From positions 1 to 64,000 of the forward strand of contig JADGGK010000005.1 in NCBI GenBank assembly GCA_019689975.1: 64,000 bases of DNA, given 5' to 3'. The notes under the pieces are model-generated. The model was not told where the DNA came from. It ran no database searches and saw nothing but the letters and a program-made list of their open reading frames with translations. How positions within the stretch are numbered: the first letter of the stretch is position 1; each line of letters opens with the position of its first letter. Source of the stretch: Pseudolabrys sp. Its GTDB lineage: Bacteria > Pseudomonadota > Alphaproteobacteria > Rhizobiales > Xanthobacteraceae. Positions 63,658 through 64,000 of the stretch are shown here, piece after piece. Position numbers and translations under genes: made by a program.

Positions 63658-64000
63658 ATGCAGATCATCGCCCGATGCGCAACGGTGCTCGTGCTGCTCG
63701 CGATCGTTGCGGCGTCGCGGGCGCCGGCCGAGGAGGGGCCGAGCAGCGGCATCATGCGTCCGGAACCGGGCGCGCAGTCGCCCGAGCCGTGGCTCGCGCC
63801 GCGCTACACCTCGCCCCGCGGCACGCCCGAGCACGTTGTGATCCCGCCGTCGCACCCGCTGGCGCGGCCGCGCGCCGCGGTGCCGCCGCCGATCGTCGTG
63901 CCGGAGACCGGCCGCGTTTTGCCGAACCTGCGGACGGTGTCGCCGTCGGGTCCCAACGGCACGGAGACCTATCAGGACCGCGCGGTGCGCTGCGCCCACC
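63658..64000 (+). CDS. Proline-rich secreted hypothetical protein (runs off window end)
   Basis: ATG at 63658; MQIIARCATVLVLLAIVAASRAPAEEGPSSG signal-like; open to 64000. Confidence 0.55.
   Translation, partial: MQIIARCATVLVLLAIVAASRAPAEEGPSSGIMRPEPGAQSPEPWLAPRYTSPRGTPEHVVIPPSHPLARPRAAVPPPIVVPETGRVLPNLRTVSPSGPNGTETYQDRAVRCAH

Overview
High-GC alphaproteobacterial chromosome segment, probably Hyphomicrobiales-like judging by gene content and order; taxonomy was not tested. It is dominated by housekeeping genes. From about 24.8 to 57.8 kb there is one long + strand block: tRNA-Tyr/Gly/Trp, secE-nusG, rplKAJL, rpoBC, rpsLG-fusA-tuf, then the S10, spc and alpha ribosomal protein clusters with secY, adk, rpoA and rplQ. 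Left flank: trehalose synthesis genes (otsB, otsA), thrS-yidD, an IscU/NifU-like gene with folE-hisI, a CoA-lyase/MaoC pair, a lytic transglycosylase/DUF2336/HPt/receiver cluster, an MFS exporter, nadK/cutA, and a cobalamin riboswitch upstream of a BtuB-like TonB receptor. Right flank: a diheme cytochrome c, a Do-type protease, rarA, an arylamine N-acetyltransferase and an RluA-type pseudouridine synthase. I found no CRISPR array, prophage, transposase, defence island or biosynthetic cluster, and no strong evidence of a wholly new system. The most interesting signals are regulatory and structural: palindromic intergenic repeats, a candidate L1-mimic leader plus terminator-like hairpin before rplK, an L10-leader-like element unusually far from rplJ, structured rplL-rpoB and tuf-rpsJ spacers, CtrA-like boxes round the phosphorelay cluster, absence of tuf from the tRNA-secE locus, and low-complexity tails on several ribosomal proteins and Adk.
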